A stretch of 64,000 nt of DNA from CBDCVY01 sp965223245 (lineage in GTDB: Bacteria; Nitrospinota; Nitrospinia; Nitrospinales; Nitrospinaceae): assembly GCA_965223245.1 (NCBI GenBank), contig CBDCVY010000013.1, positions 2,976,001 through 3,040,000 of the forward strand, written 5' to 3'. Both the position numbers and the translations under genes were made by a program. Numbering within the stretch: position 1 is the first letter of the stretch; every line of letters starts with the position of its first letter. Below the pieces are notes generated by a model. That model did not search any database. It was not told the origin of the DNA and worked only from the letters and a program-made list of their open reading frames with translations. Shown here piece after piece: positions 53,870 through 63,070 of this stretch.

Positions 53870-53937
53870 GTGAAAAAACGATTTTTTCACCATCTTAGTC
53901 TTCTATAGATTCGAAAAGAAATTTAAAGAAATTAATG

Positions 53938-54483
53938 TTAGCGCCTTCGGCGAAAACCTCTTTTGAATCGGTGAGAGTGGCGATGTCGGTGACCAAACCG
54001 AAAAGGCCTGTAAAAAGGACGTCGCCAGCCATAACGAGAGCCAAAGTTAAAATATAAGCCAGACCCATAACCATACCAGGGAGAAAAACCTCCCCAATAA
54101 TAATTGGGGTAATAATATCTTGGCCAATAAGAATACCCCACACCATAACTCGTGCTTGGGTATACAGTAGAATTGAATGCCACACTATTATTTTTACACC
54201 GGGCAAACCCATCTTCCCAGCCTTGTTTATAATAAGCATCGACCAGAACACGCTGGGTGTCTTTTTTAAAGGTATAAGCTTGATTCCCGGCAGTAACATT
54301 ACCGCTATCGCAACCATCTTGAAATCCCACACGATATTCTACCGGTTGGTTTGCCCCCACCATGTTATTTACCTGGCCCAAGGAAGTTGAGGCATTTGTA
54401 GCAGGAGTATAATATGGTCCCGGAGTATAGTAAGTTGCACATCCGGAAAGAAAAACCCCAAAAATTAATAGAATCCATCGCAT
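53938..54483 (-). CDS. Tyr/Arg/His-rich lipoprotein
   Basis: A 181-residue lipoprotein from the ATG at 54483, which has GGAGGG 7 bp upstream; an earlier TTG overlaps that ribosome site. The signal is MRWILLIFGVFLSGC with the lipobox Cys at position 15. A middle domain (about 50-110) includes YRVGFQDGCDSGNVTAG and YYKQGWEDGFARCK, a GF/W-D-G-C pattern with paired Cys. The tail is extraordinarily rich in Tyr, Trp and Gly, then His and Arg (HRHRHSHRFKRGFRRRR end). It is outer-membrane anchored by prediction. The basic tail suggests binding to LPS, metal or nucleic acid. Confidence 0.8.
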   Translation of the reverse strand: MRWILLIFGVFLSGCATYYTPGPYYTPATNASTSLGQVNNMVGANQPVEYRVGFQDGCDSGNVTAGNQAYTFKKDTQRVLVDAYYKQGWEDGFARCKNNSVAFNSTVYPSTSYGVGYSYWPRYYYPNYYWGGFSPWYGYGSGLYFNFGSRYGWRRPFYRPFRFGHRHRHSHRFKRGFRRRR

Positions 54484-54913
54484 GGCGTTACCCTCCAATT
54501 TTTAAGACAAAAACGACTCCCTGTTTGCTCTTTAGCTTACTCCTGACATATAACCTTTGGAAAGAAAAAAAGGAATTTATTAAGAAATTTTAATTTAAAA
54601 ACCAAAGCATTAACTCCCAACTCTTTTTATTTCAATGCATTAAAAATCAAACTTCGGTTTGCCCCATGCATAAAATAGATATATTTGTTTGCAATACCCT
54701 GCCCTCTCGCTTGCCATTTATTTCGGCAACCTTAATTTTTAAATATTTACCAAATAAATATTTAGTCAAAATCTTATCATTTTACTTTAAAACAAAAATG
54801 TTTGTACTTGAAATAAGACGAATTAGAACAAAACAAAAGCAACTATATTGACAAATAGTTTCCCCTAAATAATAATCTTCAAATTCTATATACACCCCAA
54901 AAAGGAGGGAATC
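54484..54913. other. 430-bp divergent spacer between two lipoprotein genes
   Basis: AT-rich spacer. It contains the promoter for the right-hand lipoprotein (54848-54876). A 61-codon frame (54666-54851) has no ribosome site and poor composition, so I do not call it. No RNA structure stood out. Confidence 0.5.
54848..54876 (+). promoter_or_regulatory. Sigma-70-type promoter of the PEGA-like lipoprotein
   Basis: TTGACA (54848-54853) and AATAAT (54871-54876), 17-bp spacer, 38 bp upstream of the start codon; AAAAGGAGGG provides a strong ribosome site just before the ATG. Confidence 0.6.
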
Positions 54914-55426
54914 ATGAAGGGGAAACGGTCAGCCATTACTATATTTATTACATTTGTATTTATTGCAATGCAAGGATGCGCAACTATTGTTGGAGATCGA
55001 GATCAATTAATTGGTCTAAAGTCGAATCCTGATGGAGCACAAATTACTATCACTGATGAAAATGGAATCGAAGTCTTTAAAGGAACCACTCCAACTTCAG
55101 TAACCCTTAAAAAGAAAGACGGTTATTTTGATGGAAACGATTTTATGGTCAAAATTCAAAAAACCGGATACCAGGACCAAGAGGTTGCATTGGAAACCAA
55201 CGTGAGCGGTTGGTATATTTTTGGGAATCTCATATTTGGAGGTCTGCTCGGTTATTTGGTGGTCGATCCTTTATCAGGAGCCATGTGGACTATAGACCCT
55301 GAAAACATAGATGCGAAATTAATGACAGTGGAGCAAGCAGAAGAGGGGTCTGAAAAAACTTTAAATATAACTTTATTGGAAAACGTTCCTCCGCCCCTAA
55401 GACACAATTTGATTAAAATAAATTAG
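54914..55426 (+). CDS. PEGA-like lipoprotein
   Basis: A 170-residue lipoprotein with the lipobox MQGC (Cys22) after a hydrophobic signal (AITIFITFVFIAMQGC). The mature part begins ATIVGDRDQLIGLKSNPDGAQITI, a PEGA-like beta domain as found in surface-anchored proteins. A hydrophobic stretch (WYIFGNLIFGGLLGYLVVDP, about 100-118) with the GG pair follows and resembles small envelope proteins of the 'translation initiation factor 2'-misannotated group. A strong promoter and ribosome site precede it. The role is unknown. Confidence 0.8.
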   Translation: MKGKRSAITIFITFVFIAMQGCATIVGDRDQLIGLKSNPDGAQITITDENGIEVFKGTTPTSVTLKKKDGYFDGNDFMVKIQKTGYQDQEVALETNVSGWYIFGNLIFGGLLGYLVVDPLSGAMWTIDPENIDAKLMTVEQAEEGSEKTLNITLLENVPPPLRHNLIKIN

Positions 55427-55448
55427 TTCTTTCCAAATATAAAATCTT

Positions 55449-55484
55449 GACAAAGATAAAAGGGTATTTCCTTTTATCTTTGTC
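55449..55484. terminator. Bidirectional hairpin between convergent genes
   Basis: A perfect 15-bp stem (arms GACAAAGATAAAAGG and its complement) with a six-base loop lies between the lipoprotein stop (55426) and the convergent phosphoribosyltransferase stop (55502). No strong T-run follows on either strand, so termination efficiency is uncertain. Confidence 0.6.
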
Positions 55485-55501
55485 TTGAGGAAAGTGATTC
55501 T

Positions 55502-56047
55502 TTACTCACTCTCGGATAAAAGGTATACGAGGCGACGGTCGACAAAGTCGAATCGTTCTGTGCGGACCCATTGCTGTTCTTTATCGGGATCCCCTGAGAC
55601 AGCAGAAAAATCTAAATTTTTTGGGTCTCGCTTGATCATGCATGCATAGGTAATCGTTTCGGGCTTTTCTTCAATATCTAAATTATCCACCGCGTTCATA
55701 AATTGAGTCCCGGTAGTCACTATATCATCCACGATCAACCAATGTGTGTCGGGAGGTAAAGAAGGAATTTCCATTTGTTCCAAAGCAATTCGGCTGTGCG
55801 GCATTATATAAAATGGTAGATTCATCATTTGAGCTAATCGATAGCCAATACGGATCCCTTCCGTTTCCATTCCCACCACAACATTAAAGGACCCGTGTTG
55901 CTTCTGCCAGGATTCCAGCTTACGATGCAGCAATACGCAATAGGCATCATTCATCGTATCGGACAATAAGGAATAGTCGTAATCATAATTGGATTTTATT
56001 CCAGGTCCAAAAACAAAACTACCTTCTTTTTTAATTCTTGAAAACAC
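55502..56047 (-). CDS. Phosphoribosyltransferase, PyrE-like
   Basis: A 181-residue PRTase with the PRPP-binding motif HWLIVDDIVTTGTQ (about residues 105-117) and VVGMETEGIRIGYRLA (PRPP/PPi loop region) preceding it. Shape and length resemble orotate phosphoribosyltransferase or the related PyrE-like proteins that take unknown bases. The absence of other pyrimidine genes nearby leaves the substrate open. It is next to the pcm gene (147 bp apart) on the same strand. Confidence 0.8.
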   Translation of the reverse strand: MFSRIKKEGSFVFGPGIKSNYDYDYSLLSDTMNDAYCVLLHRKLESWQKQHGSFNVVVGMETEGIRIGYRLAQMMNLPFYIMPHSRIALEQMEIPSLPPDTHWLIVDDIVTTGTQFMNAVDNLDIEEKPETITYACMIKRDPKNLDFSAVSGDPDKEQQWVRTERFDFVDRRLVYLLSESE

Positions 56048-56194
56048 AAAAAGCCTCTCAGAAATGGGTTAAGCATTGATTATCTAAAAACCTAAAAGGA
56101 TAAAAAGTACTTTTAATAAATAACCGCTACTTTACTATGATCCTTTGAGAAAACAAAATATTCAAAAATAATAAAAAATGCATGAACCTCGGCA

Positions 56195-56866
56195 CTAGCC
56201 TGGCTCAGCAAAACCATATTTACCAATTAAGGGAACAAAATTACAAGCACACAATATTTTTTTTTGTAACCGGGTACCTTGCCTAACAAATAGCATTAAT
56301 TCTTGATTATCCTCATCACCAATCGGGACCACAATACGCCCACGATCCTTCACCTGTTCGATTAAAGTCTTAGGAATATCAGGAGCTGCAGCCGTTATTA
56401 ATATGACGTCATAAGGACCCTGGTCTCTCCAGCCATAAGTACCGTCAAATATTTTATAGTTTATATTTGCATATCCCATCTGATCTAAAGTTGTTTTGGC
56501 CATTTTCCCTAAGGATTTAACCCGTTCAACCGTAAAAATCTGGTCCGCGAGCTCAGCTAATATAGCAGTTTGATATCCCGATCCCGTTCCAATTTCGAGT
56601 ACACGTTCCTTACCCGATAGATTTAAGGCCTCTGTCATAGCGGCTACGATATAGGGTTGAGAGATCGTTTGATTTTCCCCAATTGGAAGAGGATGGTCTC
56701 CATAGGCTTTATGTTGAAATGAGGAAGAGACAAACAAATGACGTGGTACTCGACTCATTACTTCTATTAAAGCATAGTTTTTAATTCCGCGGTCAAGGAT
56801 CTGTTCCTCCACCATTTTTTGGCGCTGACCTGCAAATTGATGGGCTGAATTGGTTGGGAGTCTCAT
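56195..56866 (-). CDS. pcm: Protein-L-isoaspartate O-methyltransferase
   Basis: Repairs isoaspartyl residues in aged proteins using SAM. It has 223 residues with the classical blocks QRQKMVEEQILDRGI, VPRHLFV, YGDHPLPIGENQTISQPYIVA, VLEIGTGSGYQTAILAEL (SAM-binding) and VPIGDEDNQELMLFV. It resembles standard bacterial Pcm in length. The window also encodes a putative deglycation pair, so two different protein-repair activities occur in it. Confidence 0.96.
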   Translation of the reverse strand: MRLPTNSAHQFAGQRQKMVEEQILDRGIKNYALIEVMSRVPRHLFVSSSFQHKAYGDHPLPIGENQTISQPYIVAAMTEALNLSGKERVLEIGTGSGYQTAILAELADQIFTVERVKSLGKMAKTTLDQMGYANINYKIFDGTYGWRDQGPYDVILITAAAPDIPKTLIEQVKDRGRIVVPIGDEDNQELMLFVRQGTRLQKKILCACNFVPLIGKYGFAEPG

Positions 56867-56973
56867 TAATGATTTATATAACTAGAAAAATGACAAGCCC
56901 TTATTGGCTTCATTATGAATCCTTAAACTCTAATTTGGGGCAATTTAATAGGAAGGCTACAAACCCAATTCTG

Positions 56974-57303
56974 TTAATGAATAGGGTTGGACCGGGGCAA
57001 ACTAGACCCTTCCCAAACAGGTTGGAAAGGCAATTTGACCCCTTCCAAGCCGGGTTGTAAAATGTTCATTTTCTTTGGGTCTTGATAGAAAATCAGGTCC
57101 CATTGATCCAGGTTTCCATCATATTTTAGCAAGTAGATGTTACTATCGTCTGCTTTAACTTTAAAGTAATCAGAAGTTTCTCCATACCAAATATCCAGAA
57201 CTTCAATCACTTTAAATGAGCGCTTATAGCCATATTCCATAAGGGTAAAGGCTGTAGGCCGCTCATTGATTTTATATCCTGAATAACATTCGACTTTAAC
57301 CAT
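56974..57303 (-). CDS. Small hypothetical cytoplasmic protein
   Basis: A 109-residue protein with a compact alpha/beta look. It starts MVKVECYSGYKINERPTAF, followed by a DIWYGETSDYFKVKADDSNIYLLKYD beta-rich core (in parts) that resembles small uncharacterised conserved proteins. The C-terminal 35 residues look less structured and might be read-through of intergenic DNA. The ribosome site is weak. I recognise no family. The gene is flanked by a pcm gene and a divergent M28 peptidase gene. Confidence 0.6.
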   Translation of the reverse strand: MVKVECYSGYKINERPTAFTLMEYGYKRSFKVIEVLDIWYGETSDYFKVKADDSNIYLLKYDGNLDQWDLIFYQDPKKMNILQPGLEGVKLPFQPVWEGSSLPRSNPIH

Positions 57304-57507
57304 GAGTGTATGTTATTCCGATAGATATTAAAAGTAAACTATTTTTTGAAAGGGCTTTTTTTACTAAGAATGTACTCCATAATTGCCCTTTTTTATTTAA
57401 CAAATTCAAGGGTCCATCACTAAAAGTTCTGAGTATTTTAGAACCCCTGAATTCTATTTCCTTTAGAAAAACCAACCTAATATAATAGCTTTTTACCAAA
57501 CTTTATT

Positions 57508-58365
57508 ATGATACCCAATAAGTTAAAAATTAAACAATATTTGAGTGATCTGGTGGGAGAAAGGAACCCCTATTCTACAGCAATACGGTTACATCAAACG
57601 GCAGACTATATAGAAAAGCACTTTGAAAGCTGCGGATTAAAAACTACTCGCGAGGATGTTCCTTTTGATGGACAGTTATTTCACAATGTTTATGGATATC
57701 TTCAAGGAAAGAGTTCTACTAATTGCACTTTTATTATTGGAGCTCATTTTGACTCTGTTGAAGGAACTCCCGGTGCAGATGACAATGCAAGTGCTGTAGC
57801 TGCCCTTTTGGAAATTGCTCGTTGCATAGGAGATAAAATCCCAAATATTTCCATTCTATTTGCCGGTTTTACTTTGGAAGAATATGGTTTTGTGGGAAGT
57901 CGCATAATGGCGGAACGATTGCGCAAAGAGAGGGAATCCATTGCCGGAATGATTTCTTTAGAGATGCTAGGATATCGAGTTCATGAATCTGGATCTCAAA
58001 AGTATCCACCTTATGTGGATCCTTCTCAATATCCAGATAAAGGTGATTTTATTGCAATCGTTGGAAATGAACCTTCTCAAGACCTGACTTATAAAATTGC
58101 AGAGACTCTGCGTTCCCAAGTTCCTCAGTTACCTGTAGAATATTTAGTTTTACCCGGAACGGGAGAAAAGTTTATTGACGTTCGCTTGAGTGACCACTCA
58201 CCCTTTTGGGAAAATGGATTTCATGCAGTGATGATTACAGATACCGCATTTTTTAGAAATCCCCATTATCATCAACCTTCAGACATGCTAGATACATTAG
58301 ATATTGATTTCATCCGAGATATTTCGGAAGGAATTATGACCTTCTTATTGAACCCAAAACTTTAA
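57508..58365 (+). CDS. M28-family zinc aminopeptidase-like protein
   Basis: A 285-residue di-zinc peptidase of the PA/M28 group. Ligands are visible in IGAHFDSVEGTPGADDNASAV (His and Asp), FTLEEYGFVGS (general base Glu) and SLEMLGYR, plus HSPFWENG and the last His in HYHQPSDMLDTLD. There is no signal peptide, so cytoplasmic. It is followed 6 bp later by the giant AsmA-like gene on the same strand. Confidence 0.88.
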   Translation: MIPNKLKIKQYLSDLVGERNPYSTAIRLHQTADYIEKHFESCGLKTTREDVPFDGQLFHNVYGYLQGKSSTNCTFIIGAHFDSVEGTPGADDNASAVAALLEIARCIGDKIPNISILFAGFTLEEYGFVGSRIMAERLRKERESIAGMISLEMLGYRVHESGSQKYPPYVDPSQYPDKGDFIAIVGNEPSQDLTYKIAETLRSQVPQLPVEYLVLPGTGEKFIDVRLSDHSPFWENGFHAVMITDTAFFRNPHYHQPSDMLDTLDIDFIRDISEGIMTFLLNPKL

Positions 58366-58371
58366 TTGTTA

Positions 58372-61300
58372 ATGAAACCACCTGAAGAAATAAACCTCGA
58401 AACCCCAGAGCCGCCTTCTGAGAATCCTCCTCCGGAAAAACCACCTGCTAAGGCGAAACCCAAACAAAAAAGATCCCTTATAGGAAGACTCTTTCGCTGG
58501 GGATTTTATGGGCTTCTTTTTACTATAATTCTTCTTGTTGGAATTGGTTGGGGATTAAAATACTTTCCATGGGATCAATACCGACCCACAATTGAAGATA
58601 AATTATCTGAAAAGTTAAACACTCCAGTTAAAGTTGGAAAGATCCTAATTGATTTACCGGAAGGAATTCACTTACGAAATGTTACTTTCGGTGAAAACCC
58701 TATTCTCTTTTCAGTCAACGAACTCATATTAGATTACAATTTAAAGGAGTTATTTAAGGGTAAATTGACTGTTGACCATATCAAGATTGATTCCCCTCAA
58801 GTTAATTTAGTTTCTAGAAATGGCAATTGGAATTTTCAACCCATACTCGACTCGATAGAATCCTCAAAGGAACAAAGTGAAACTGAACCCTCTTCGGACC
58901 CATCCTCAAATGAACCTTCGTTAATTCCCCTTAGATTGGACCTTCAAAAATTAGAAATAAATAATATCCACGCATCCACAAAAATTGACGACAAATTAGA
59001 AGCTATTATTACAGGTATCAGTTTATTAGCAGAAGGACAATTCAACCCCGAAAATATTAATGCTAAAATCAATCTACTTTGGCAACCCTCTCAAAAAAAT
59101 CAACAACCTTATAATCTTTTTTACAGATCCACCGATCCCGAGGAAGTTTCCCTCCGAACACTTATTACCACCAATTTGAATTTAACAACCAACGGAATTC
59201 AACAAGGAAATCTCTCAGGAGCATTCTCATTCAATAATAACTTTATCCAAATAGGACAAGTTTTACCTTCTCCACAAATTGCTGGAATGCTACAAACGAC
59301 CTTAAACCTAGAGCGCGAAACTTTTCAACTCGATAATTTAATATTAAATATTGGCAAAGAAAATTCCATTAAAGCTTCTGGTTCCGCGGAGAATATTTTT
59401 GAGGATCCCAAATTTATTATTGATTTAATTCGGACCCGATTCAATTTTGAAGAATTGGTAGCCCTCGCAAAAGACTTTCTACCTCCCCTCAATGCCCAAG
59501 GAATTTTAGAGATAAAAGATTTAAAAGCCAATGGGCGATTCAAAAACAATCAAATTGAGAAATTAAAGCTTTCTCAAGGGGAAATAAAACTCAATAAAGT
59601 TTTCGTTCAATACCCAGAGTTGGAAGCAGACCTTAAAGATTTATCTTCAAATATAATAATCAAAAACCTGATTTTAGAGAAGTCACAAGCCAAAGAAGCA
59701 GACGCTATTGTTGATATATTTTTAGATGACGGCAAACTGGGTTCTGATTATTGGATCCATGGATTGCATCAAAACCTAATTGTTCACGCCGAAGGAGAGA
59801 AATTATCTGAAGGTAATATTAAATTTCATACCCAATTGAAACAATCCAAAGTCAACTTGCCCGAAATCGGAATTATTCAAACTCCCTTAAAAATAGACGG
59901 AGAAATAAGAGGAAATCTGCAATCCGGTGACCTCCCAAAAATTAATATCGATTTAGCGCTAGATGAATCCTTGAAAAACACAGTTGAGGCCTCCTTTAAA
60001 AACTTTGGCAAAAATGGATTCACTTTGGACAACTCTCTTCAGTTAAATTTCAATCAAATTGCGCAACTGTTACCTGAAAAGATTTTAAAACCAACCGGCA
60101 TTCAAAAACTTTCTGGAATTTCAAACATTCATACAGTGGCCAAAGGATTATTAAATGAAAATTTTCTTCCAACCAAAGCAGATGCCCAGAACATAATAAA
60201 AATTGAGAATATGGGCACAAAAATATTCAATCCTAACGTTACTGTAAATGGATTAAATCTGTATTTATCAGTTCCGGCAATAATTAAGCATAAACAGGGA
60301 ATAAAAATTCCCGAGTTGGAAATTAAGGGTAATTGGAAACAAATAGAAGCACAGGATAATTGGTCTCTGGGTTCAATGCAATTAGCGACCCATTTAAAAA
60401 CAGACCAATTTGTTTCTCTTGACGGCAAATTTTCTCCTATCAATGTTCAACACCAACTCATGGTTCAAATTGATAAAATCAAGAGTATTGAACCTCCTGC
60501 GGATATCTCGGGTTTAAATATTGATTTATCCACAGGGTCAAAAGTAATTTCTCATAAGGAAATTAGAAATATCACTCTAAAGGGAAAAATTTCTGCAAGT
60601 AAGACTCGAACTCTAAAAAAAGTTAAAACTGGTTCTCTTGAAACTAATTTTGATATAAAGGCTACTAATCAGAATTTCACAAAGACTCAAGCAAAAACTT
60701 TTATAATTATTCATTCTCCTGAACTAAACCAAAATGATTTTGATTTTAAGTTGGACCGGATAAACTTGCAAACTCAGTCCCAACAGAATTTAAAAACCGG
60801 GGAAGTGCGGGCTAGTTTATTTAGTTTGGACATGTTGGATTTATTACATTTAGAAGCCAATGGACATATTAAAAAATGGGGAGATTGGTTTACCATAAAC
60901 AGCACTCTTTCCAAAACCAATATTGGAAACTTATATGCCCTAATTCCTTCACAGTTTAAAGAAGGCCTTGAGGGACTGAATGCTTCAGGTACCTTGGGAA
61001 TAACATTAATTGGCGAAGGAAAACAACCCAATGAAAAAGAAATCAAAAGCTTAAATTTACCCTTAAGGATCGATACTAAAATAAATTTAAATAACTTAAG
61101 TATTGAGTGGCCAGAACAGGGATTAAAAGTTGATAGTTTTAATGCTTTAACTCATTTAAAAAGCAAGAATAATCAAACCCAATTAACCGGGAATATTGAT
61201 TTTGGAAAAGTTTTTAAAGATGGGCTCCCAGATAATCGACCCTTAGAGCCAAACTTTAAGTTCGATTTCTTATTGGATAAATGGGATCATTTGGAAATCC

Positions 61301-62445
61301 GAGAGACTCAACTTAACATGGACAGCAAGGAAATCGACTTAAAGCTCAATGGCCAAATTGAGGGTTTAGGAAATTTCATCAGAGGAAAGCTCACTCCAGA
61401 TTTTCCAGAAATAGTAAAAGCAATTGATTTTGCTTTACAGGGAACAACTTCAATAAATGCTCAAACCCTGTCCCCATGGCTTCCCGGCTTTAAAGGCAAA
61501 GGGCTGTTGAATTCAAAGTTTAACACCAATCTCATTGCAGGAAAAAGTATTCAATTAAATGGCGAAATAGATTTTAACCATTTGACAGCACGGTATGAAG
61601 ATATTACAAACATTGAGGAACTTCATGGGAAGTTTTTGCTAAGCAAAAACCTATTATTAGATAAATCATTATTGAGAACCCCATCCAAATCATTTTCAGT
61701 TTCTCAAAAAGGATTTTTTCGTCAATTGCGTGATTTTTCAAATTTCAAAAATATTATCAAAATCAAATCTGTTAAGGTAGGAAATCATAAAATCTCAGAT
61801 ATTAAGTTAGACCTTTTTTATAAAGATAATCGTTTTTTTGTTGAAAATTTTTTGATGAAAGCTCTAGGGGCTTCAATAGGAGGCAATCTATTTTTGACTC
61901 AAACTAAGGACGGCCCGGAACTAAGTTTTTCAAGCGAATTTGCAGGAATCGACTTTAATTCTCTGGCCAAAGAATCCAGATTCAAAAAATCAAAAGATTC
62001 AAAAATGGATGGCAACTTACATCTTGATTTTAAAATTGGCCAAGCAGATTCTAAAAACCGTGTCAACTTGGACCAATTGTCCTCAAAAATCAATATCACC
62101 AGAATTGGGAGAGAGGTGCTTGACCGGGTACTCATATTTATTGACCCTGAAGAAAGCAAACCAGCAATAGTCGATACACGGGCAAAGTTAAAACTGGCTT
62201 CCCCTAGAAAAGTCGCCCTGGAACTAGAAAATGGAAATATAAGTGTTGCCGTCTGGTTATATAATAAATTAATAGGAGGAATTCTTAAGGCACCTGAGTT
62301 AAAACGGGTCCCAATAACACGCTTAAAACCCTTTCGAGATTTTGCGGAAAACCTCCAGACACTCCGAAAATTTCAATCAGCATTACAATACTTAAGTGCC
62401 AAAGGTATATCATTTGACGAACAAGGAAATATAACAGTGTACTAA
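58372..62445 (+). CDS. AsmA-like large envelope protein
   Basis: A 1357-residue inner-membrane-anchored protein. A Pro/Glu/Lys-rich cytoplasmic start (about 1-40) precedes a single membrane helix (about 45-67; GFYGLLFTIILLVGIGWGL) and a huge periplasmic beta-rich region of repetitive strands, as in the AsmA/TamB/YhdP group thought to bridge lipids across the periplasm. FPWDQYRPTIEDKLSEKLNTPVKVG after the helix is the AsmA-type opening (in parts). The start ATG at 58372 follows the M28 stop by 6 bp; a TTG 6 bp earlier abuts that stop. Phospholipid transport is inferred. Confidence 0.85.
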   Translation: MKPPEEINLETPEPPSENPPPEKPPAKAKPKQKRSLIGRLFRWGFYGLLFTIILLVGIGWGLKYFPWDQYRPTIEDKLSEKLNTPVKVGKILIDLPEGIHLRNVTFGENPILFSVNELILDYNLKELFKGKLTVDHIKIDSPQVNLVSRNGNWNFQPILDSIESSKEQSETEPSSDPSSNEPSLIPLRLDLQKLEINNIHASTKIDDKLEAIITGISLLAEGQFNPENINAKINLLWQPSQKNQQPYNLFYRSTDPEEVSLRTLITTNLNLTTNGIQQGNLSGAFSFNNNFIQIGQVLPSPQIAGMLQTTLNLERETFQLDNLILNIGKENSIKASGSAENIFEDPKFIIDLIRTRFNFEELVALAKDFLPPLNAQGILEIKDLKANGRFKNNQIEKLKLSQGEIKLNKVFVQYPELEADLKDLSSNIIIKNLILEKSQAKEADAIVDIFLDDGKLGSDYWIHGLHQNLIVHAEGEKLSEGNIKFHTQLKQSKVNLPEIGIIQTPLKIDGEIRGNLQSGDLPKINIDLALDESLKNTVEASFKNFGKNGFTLDNSLQLNFNQIAQLLPEKILKPTGIQKLSGISNIHTVAKGLLNENFLPTKADAQNIIKIENMGTKIFNPNVTVNGLNLYLSVPAIIKHKQGIKIPELEIKGNWKQIEAQDNWSLGSMQLATHLKTDQFVSLDGKFSPINVQHQLMVQIDKIKSIEPPADISGLNIDLSTGSKVISHKEIRNITLKGKISASKTRTLKKVKTGSLETNFDIKATNQNFTKTQAKTFIIIHSPELNQNDFDFKLDRINLQTQSQQNLKTGEVRASLFSLDMLDLLHLEANGHIKKWGDWFTINSTLSKTNIGNLYALIPSQFKEGLEGLNASGTLGITLIGEGKQPNEKEIKSLNLPLRIDTKINLNNLSIEWPEQGLKVDSFNALTHLKSKNNQTQLTGNIDFGKVFKDGLPDNRPLEPNFKFDFLLDKWDHLEIRETQLNMDSKEIDLKLNGQIEGLGNFIRGKLTPDFPEIVKAIDFALQGTTSINAQTLSPWLPGFKGKGLLNSKFNTNLIAGKSIQLNGEIDFNHLTARYEDITNIEELHGKFLLSKNLLLDKSLLRTPSKSFSVSQKGFFRQLRDFSNFKNIIKIKSVKVGNHKISDIKLDLFYKDNRFFVENFLMKALGASIGGNLFLTQTKDGPELSFSSEFAGIDFNSLAKESRFKKSKDSKMDGNLHLDFKIGQADSKNRVNLDQLSSKINITRIGREVLDRVLIFIDPEESKPAIVDTRAKLKLASPRKVALELENGNISVAVWLYNKLIGGILKAPELKRVPITRLKPFRDFAENLQTLRKFQSALQYLSAKGISFDEQGNITVY

Positions 62446-62471
62446 GTTTTCCCACAAATCAAGATTATTCA

Positions 62472-62900
62472 CTACTCCTTTTTATTATTTTTCTTTTCTT
62501 CTGCTTTTCTTTTTTCAGATCTTTCTTTTAAATTCTTTTTATCTTTATCAATCGAATTTTGCATATGATCAGAAGACTTTTGAAACCGGCCTTTCATTTT
62601 GTTTAAAAACTTACGTCCTTCAGATTGCTTTTCTCCGGATTTCTTGTTAGAAGCCTCAGCTTTAGCTTTTGCATCTTTTCTTTTTTGCTCTGCCTTTGCC
62701 TGGGCTCCCATTTTCTTTTCTTGGGCATTTTCTTTATTTTCATTATCTTTTCCCTGGAGCTTTTTTTTCAGCTTTTGAAATAAGGTAGGTTTCTCTTCCG
62801 CATCTTTTGACACCTCATCAGCACACAAAGGACTATTTACCACTAATCCTAATACAAGAAAAACCGACAAAACCCGAAACAAAATTTTAGAACGCTTCAT
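62472..62900 (-). CDS. Exported lysine-rich protein
   Basis: A 142-residue protein with a signal peptide (SKILFRVLSVFLVLGLVVNSPLCA-D, about 3-27) and a mature region almost entirely Lys, Glu, Ala, Asn and Gln. It forms a predicted charged coiled coil (KLKKKLQGKDNENKENAQEK, RKDAKAKAEASNKK). The start ATG at 62900 has GGAGGG 4-5 bp upstream; an ATG 12 bp earlier overlaps that ribosome site. It is convergent with the AsmA-like gene. The function is unknown. Confidence 0.75.
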   Translation of the reverse strand: MKRSKILFRVLSVFLVLGLVVNSPLCADEVSKDAEEKPTLFQKLKKKLQGKDNENKENAQEKKMGAQAKAEQKRKDAKAKAEASNKKSGEKQSEGRKFLNKMKGRFQKSSDHMQNSIDKDKKNLKERSEKRKAEEKKNNKKE

Positions 62901-63070
62901 ATAACCCTCCATTTTTTAATTCTAATTTTATTTTCCCAAGATTACTTCAATAAAAAGGACTTATCAACCTATTTCACGGGACTATAAAGTTAGGTGAGTT
63001 AACCATTTATTTTTTTACGTTCTAGAGGATAGAAGAATATCTAAACTTTTTAATAACAAACTAAAGTGCT

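Noticed and set aside
53895..54332. 145-codon minus-strand frame overlapping the Tyr-rich lipoprotein
   Set aside because: Same strand but another frame; the lipoprotein has a lipobox and a ribosome site, while this frame has neither.
54666..54851. 61-codon frame between two lipoprotein genes
   Set aside because: No ribosome site, and it overlaps the promoter of the downstream lipoprotein.
57296..57499. 67-codon minus-strand frame before the M28 gene
   Set aside because: Starts with a non-ATG codon, has no ribosome site and is not recognisable; it only marginally overlaps the next gene.
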